The position numbers were made by a program, and so were the translations under genes. A stretch of 64,000 bases of DNA from Diprion similis (lineage: Eukaryota; Arthropoda; Insecta; Hymenoptera; Diprionidae): NCBI RefSeq assembly GCF_021155765.1, contig NC_060106.1, positions 9,617,501 through 9,681,500 on the forward strand. Direction: 5' to 3'. This document shows positions 59,425 to 64,000 of the stretch, one piece after another (the stretch's first letter is position 1; every line of letters begins with the position of its first letter). A model generated the notes under the pieces. The model did not search any database and was not told where the DNA came from. It saw nothing but the letters and a program-made list of their open reading frames with translations.

Positions 59425-59453
59425 AAAAAAAAAAAAAAAAAAAAAGAAAAAAA
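59425..59453 (+). repeat. (A)21 run with a second (A)7 run
   Basis: Twenty-one A, one G, seven A, then GAAAC. An 8-base A run lies 14 bp upstream. Confidence 0.88.
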
Positions 59454-61158
59454 GAAACAACCTAACTTTCAACGGAAAAAATAATCTCGACTCGACCTGC
59501 ACCTTGAATATTTCGACACCAGCCAGTTTTCCACAGTCGTGAGTTAATAAATTAAAAGTCAAAGCCACAGCGTATTCCGCGCATTTGCCGTATACCTCTA
59601 TCTTTGTTTTGGTGACGAATACACGCCGTGAGAAATGATGTTGTTGAAAACTAAGCTTGGGCAGTTAAACGACCCTTCGTAATGGCCAAGAAAGTTTCCG
59701 TACCTAAATATAAGGGACATGGTGATTAAACCAGTGAATTACTGTTTCGCAATAGCTATATCCTCGAGTGTGATTGAAATTGACATATTTTCAACGTGCT
59801 GAAGATTTTTCCATTTCATTTACAAGAAATTATATAATTTTCCAGAATAACTTTGCCGTGTTACAGTTTTCACGATACATGCCACGCAGCTGTTGTATAA
59901 CGCATGGAAAATATGGGCTTCACATAATTGAATCTCTCTTGAAATCCAAGCGAGATGCTTTTTGTATCTCCGCAAAATAAAGTAAATTTATATTTTAAGC
60001 AAACAATGATGTGCCACAGATCCAATTAGTATCTTGAATATGATCACCATGAACTTATCGTATCCTCAATCGAGTAACTGACTAACCGCATTCGATTATC
60101 AAAACCAGTTCTAACGTATACTTCTTCGTAAATCGTTAACCGCGGATGAAAATGCGACTATAATTCTGCAATTGATATACAGGCATATATATTATATGAC
60201 TGCGTGTATAGTCGACCGGTAGCGTTGATGCGATTTGTTACTTCGATCTTAGCTCGAGGATTTTTACGGATAGAAAAATCTAGGAGAATGTTGTCTGCGC
60301 TGGATAGCGCGCCTAGTTTCCGACGACGGTAGGCATTCCTGTGTCGGACAGTGCGGAGTCTCGATGCGCGTCCTCGAGGCACCCTGGACAGAAAAAGCAG
60401 ACGACGTTGTCGTACGTGAGGCCTGCGGGAGTTAGGTACGTGACGATCGATCGTTCGCCGATTTATCGATGGCTGATTCGCGATCGAACAAAACCGGATG
60501 CGACATTACGACCGGCGAAAGACGTTGCCGTGCGATGCGCCATTCACCTCAAGGGTGCCTGTGCGACATAACACGCATCTCTCGGTATCGTATCGATAAC
60601 ACGTAATTCGCAATCTATTCCTCGACGATGAAAACACTTCCGTCAATATTGTATTGAATCATTCAAGTTTGGACTGCGTTAATAATTCCATTGTTTCCGG
60701 GCTGCAGTGTTCCTCGCTACTCTGACGTGCGTTACAGGTCCAAAAACCTTCCGACAGCCGCGTCGCTCAAATTCAGCGAGAAATATATCCGTCAGAGGAA
60801 TTGCAAATCGATACTTTCTATATTAAGCCCAGACAATGCCGTGACGCGCGCGTAATAAACGCAGTATGAACCGACTTTGGTGCGCGGGATGTGCACCGTC
60901 GTATAACGATGACGAATCGCTATCGGAATGCCCAGTAGCCTGTGTCCGTTTCGTTCTGCCTTAACAGTCCATCGTACCTTTCACGTGTCCGCAATTTCAT
61001 CCGTAGAACAATTATTTTCGACACCGATCTCGAGGACGAGTTCGTCCATGTTGCCTTTTCATGCGTTATACACCTACTTGGAATGGTCCGTGTACCTACA
61101 AACATGTAGTCAAATGCATACGCCTGGTCGAAGACAGGACCTAAGTATAGTTTACTTT
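59454..61158. other. Single-copy stretch without a supported gene
   Basis: AT-rich to about 60150, then CpG-rich with abundant CGAT words (60200-60600). No recognised gene, tandem repeat or RNA. Confidence 0.5.
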
Positions 61159-61725
61159 TTAGTGGAATTTAAAATGACGGCCATAAAGAAGCCGGGGGCA
61201 AATTAGGCGGCGAGGATCGAGGTTGAGGCCCCTGGGGTGTCCCTTCGGCCCGCGCGAGACGCAAGTATGAGGTGTATATGCGCGTCTATACACACATGGA
61301 TTACACTTCCACTTAGGTATTTCACCCCACCGGGATCTTATACGGTGCAAGTTTGACCCCGTCTGAATCGACGGGATGGTGTTGGATGGTGGCCTAGCAG
61401 TAGGTACGCATACGCACGGTAACGTTGGCTGGGTGTGTACGGAGTTACAGACCACGCGAAGTCCATGGGCTGGAATCAATTGCTGCCTCGGGGCATCATT
61501 TACATCATAAGCAATCATAATGATCGAATTTTCGGCGAACGACGATGATCCAATGAGTGGAACGAGCCCAATGGGGAGCCAATTGAGAAGCGGGCTCCCA
61601 CTTACTGACTGAGCTCTATTATAGTTCAGCCCAAAGGCCTGCGCCAACAACCCTCTGCGCTTTTTAGAACCGACAAATTGTCCAGAAAGTGAAAATTGGA
61701 TCAAATCGTCGCCCGGATTATACAT
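61159..61725 (-). other. 188-codon open frame on the minus strand
   Basis: It begins at a true ATG (complement of 61723-61725) and is the longest ATG-started frame in the window. The first 95 or so residues have balanced, protein-like composition (SLSGQFVGSKKRRGLLAQAF, GLVPLIGSSSFAENSIIMIA). The remainder is rich in Cys, Pro and Arg and looks like chance translation of CpG-rich DNA. No domain or signal peptide is recognised. The first half could be a real exon ending at an internal donor site. Confidence 0.17.
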
Positions 61726-61894
61726 AGATGTATCCTACGTGTGCTTTTACGGTTCTTATTTCTCATGAAACTATTATACTCATTCTTTCCACTCTCGGGG
61801 TTCCACCTCGCAAGGTCTCTCTTTATAAGGTACAGTTGAAAATGATGCACATTTCAACACTTTTTTGTCACAAGCTGACTGAGTAAAACAATAG

Positions 61895-62119
61895 AAAAAA
61901 AAAGTGAAACGAGAAGCGACTGTGAATGTTTCCACCCAGCATTCGATAGTGAAGATCCGTAACAACAAATGGCAGGTAACACAACGCGGTCCGATGAAAA
62001 AAGCAGGTTCTGAAATTCGTATAGCATGGAACTCCGTAGACGATCGCCTCGTCTGTACAGTGGATGGAGAAAAAATAAACATAAAAAATCGTTATTTTCT
62101 AAAGGTTAGACCGAGTTGA
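61895..62119 (+). other. Exon-like open segment
   Basis: The frame is open from just after TAG 61892-61894 to TGA 62117-62119 without a good ATG start. It translates to an alternating beta-strand-like pattern (SIVKIRNNKWQVTQRG, SEIRIAWNSVDDRLVCTVDG). CTAAAG|GTTAGA at about 62104 could be a splice donor, and pyrimidine-rich sequence lies upstream. This is the most protein-like short stretch outside the satellite. The pattern recalls small beta-barrel proteins, but no family signature is seen and I make no assignment. Confidence 0.17.
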
Positions 62120-64000
62120 AAATTTCGTAAACGTCTTACAGTTTTCACTGAGGGGTCATTTACTTGGTGATGAAATGGCTTATTCGAATTATTTCACTTT
62201 GATTTCGAGTGGTTTTAGTTGATTTCCGATCACTTCCGAGCATTATAGGGGATTTTCAGTAATTTTCAAATTGAACAAAATTGCATCGAGTTACAGAAAA
62301 TCAAGAGAAGTACGCGCAAAGACAGAAGTTAATATAGAAATTGTTAATCAGTTAAAACCACTCGACGTTTACCGGAAGACTTACAAGGCTATCCATGAAT
62401 TCCAACGCTTGCCGCGTGACTTCATCAACACTATCATGTGATTTCAAGTGTTGTGCAACGATTACCAATGATTCCAGATATCTCAAATAATACCTTGTCA
62501 TTTAAAATAATACTTCAGCCGCTCAAGTTCCTTCGATTTACACTTTAGCTTCCAACTATCAAATGTACGATAAGCCTTGAGTGAATGGTCCCTCGATCGT
62601 TAAAAATTAAAATCTCGGTATGTGATATTAAATGTCAGGATTGCGATCAAGAGTTACCAGTTAAAACTGCCCCCAACCCACAATTGATGTACTCCTTTTA
62701 TTAATCTGCGGGGAGTTTGAATGACGTTAACAACGAGGTTCCCACTCTTACGTTATAGGTTTGCTAAGAACGAAGAAAGGCAGACCGGATGACGGAGGGG
62801 CTGGGGGTTCGTGGGGGGGAAAGGAATTCTCTCTCTCGGAGGAGATCGCAGCTCCGAGCTCCGTACCCGTGTTCGTGGGCTGTTGGAAGCTCTCCTCCGG
62901 CACTGCCGGTGTACGCGGGAGCGGGACCGAGCCCATCAGTATGCGGACCGCGGCCCGTGCCGACCCTACCCCCGCCCCCCTACCCCTCCTGCCCCGCCAC
63001 CTCCACCTCACCCTCGCCATCCTACATCCCTCTCCGTCCCGCTCCCGAGCGACCGCTCGTCGCTGTCGCTTCCCGAGCCGAAATGTAGGCTGTTTCAGAG
63101 AGAGTGTTTCTACCGTAAAGCCGAAACAGTATTGATTGCAGCTCGCCTAGCTCAGCCTCGCCACACCACACCACGCCACGCCACGCCAAGCCGAGTTGAG
63201 TCGAGTCGAGCGCTATGTGAAGGCTTCTGTTTATGCCGCGATAGGTCCTCGGGACGATACTCTCCCGTTTTCCACTCCTCTTGGCGTCCACCTTTAAGGA
63301 TCAATGTTCGCGAGGGCCGCGGACCGCGAAAATTACGAGAGCTCGATCAACGCTGATCGGTATGCCAGACGTCAGTACCGCACGTATGAACTTCTCATTG
63401 TGGTTAAAGCAGAGAGTGGAAAAACAGAACTGAATAGCGGGGCAGAACAAAAAGTACCATCGGTGTACAACGGTCTGGCAGTTAGCCCGGGTGAAATGGG
63501 ATTTCGTTCGATGGTTATACGAATTGAATGAAAACCGTTACATCAACTACTTTATTGCTGAAATTCAACAGCCGGGTAATTGAATCTCGATTGCGAAATA
63601 GTTTCCGATCATACTGCGAGCGAATGTGGAGGAAAGAATTTTTTTTCCAAACGGGTATAATACGCTTGATTTTTTTTTTCTCTTGCTAATTTCGCAATAG
63701 ATAAGAGACTCTGGTTTTCCAGAATTAACAATGGCGGACTCTCCGCATCGCAGCCGATAAACTCGGTATTAGTTGGCCAAGTTTGTTCGACATTATATTA
63801 ACGGCTTGAGGAAGTTCCCCACAGGAGGGAGGAGGGGGTAAAAGATAAACAGTTTTCAATTCCTGATAAGTTTAGTACATAATTTGGTATCGCGTCAGCT
63901 GTTAATTAAGCCTCTAATTACCGAACGCTCGGCTTTGATTGTTCGGATGGAATATTTCCAACCCTTAATTTTGTCGCGGGAACTAGACTGTCAAAGTTAA
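62120..64000. other. Single-copy stretch without a supported gene
   Basis: AT-rich to about 62750, then a GC-rich block (62760-63300) with three overlapping plus-strand frames and minus-strand frames, typical of chance openness. T-rich and A-rich tracts occur near 63640-63680. No recognised gene. Confidence 0.5.
63160..63211. repeat. CCACA/CCACG and GAGTC short tandem repeats
   Basis: CCACACCACACCACGCCACG leads into CCAAGCCGAG and then GTTGAGTCGAGTCGAG, a 5-bp periodic tract changing motif along its length. Confidence 0.8.

Noticed and set aside
62761..63356. Three overlapping plus-strand frames in a GC-rich block
   Set aside because: All frames are open at once, with Pro/Arg/Ser-rich low-complexity translations. 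This is a base-composition effect.

Overview
The window looks like eukaryotic nuclear DNA, most likely from an insect. The reasons are a long homogeneous satellite array, A/T and G homopolymers, (CT)n and other microsatellites, no long uninterrupted genes, no operon-like gene packing, and a unique region with many CpG dinucleotides. A hymenopteran would fit the style of the unique sequence, but that is only an impression. I recognise no protein-coding gene with confidence anywhere in the window.

Left part, 1-26520: a single head-to-tail satellite array of 85 monomers. Every monomer is 312 bp and the phase never slips, since monomer starts sit at 1+312n from the first base to 26521. The array is cut by the left edge of the window, so it is longer than seen here. 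Several monomer subtypes can be told apart by linked variants. They are arranged as shuffled higher-order repeats: a 6-mer duplicated in tandem at the start, a 7-monomer offset around 5.6-9.4 kb, a 13-monomer offset, 4-mers and 5-mers, and a 17-monomer offset in the last third. Because 312 is divisible by 3, one reading frame runs through the array. Each consensus monomer carries an ATG-started frame of 48 or 56 codons that crosses the monomer boundary. One subtype (E, seven copies) extends it to 62 codons, open in five copies.

Edge of the array, 26521-27960: the array stops abruptly. It is followed by one strongly diverged full monomer and then by progressively decayed, interrupted satellite fragments. 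This is the expected look of a satellite array margin (centromeric, pericentromeric or other heterochromatin). Two short open frames here line up with parts of the satellite frame.

Right part, 27961-64000: single-copy DNA of mixed composition. It holds AT-rich stretches (about 28-29.4, 48.9-49.6 and 50.5-50.9 kb) and GC-rich, CpG-rich stretches. It contains microsatellites, homopolymer runs, a two-copy 63-bp minisatellite, several palindromes and hairpins, and a few small open frames that could be exons or nothing. It could be intergenic or large-intron sequence. Functional interplay between genes cannot be described, because no gene is supported.
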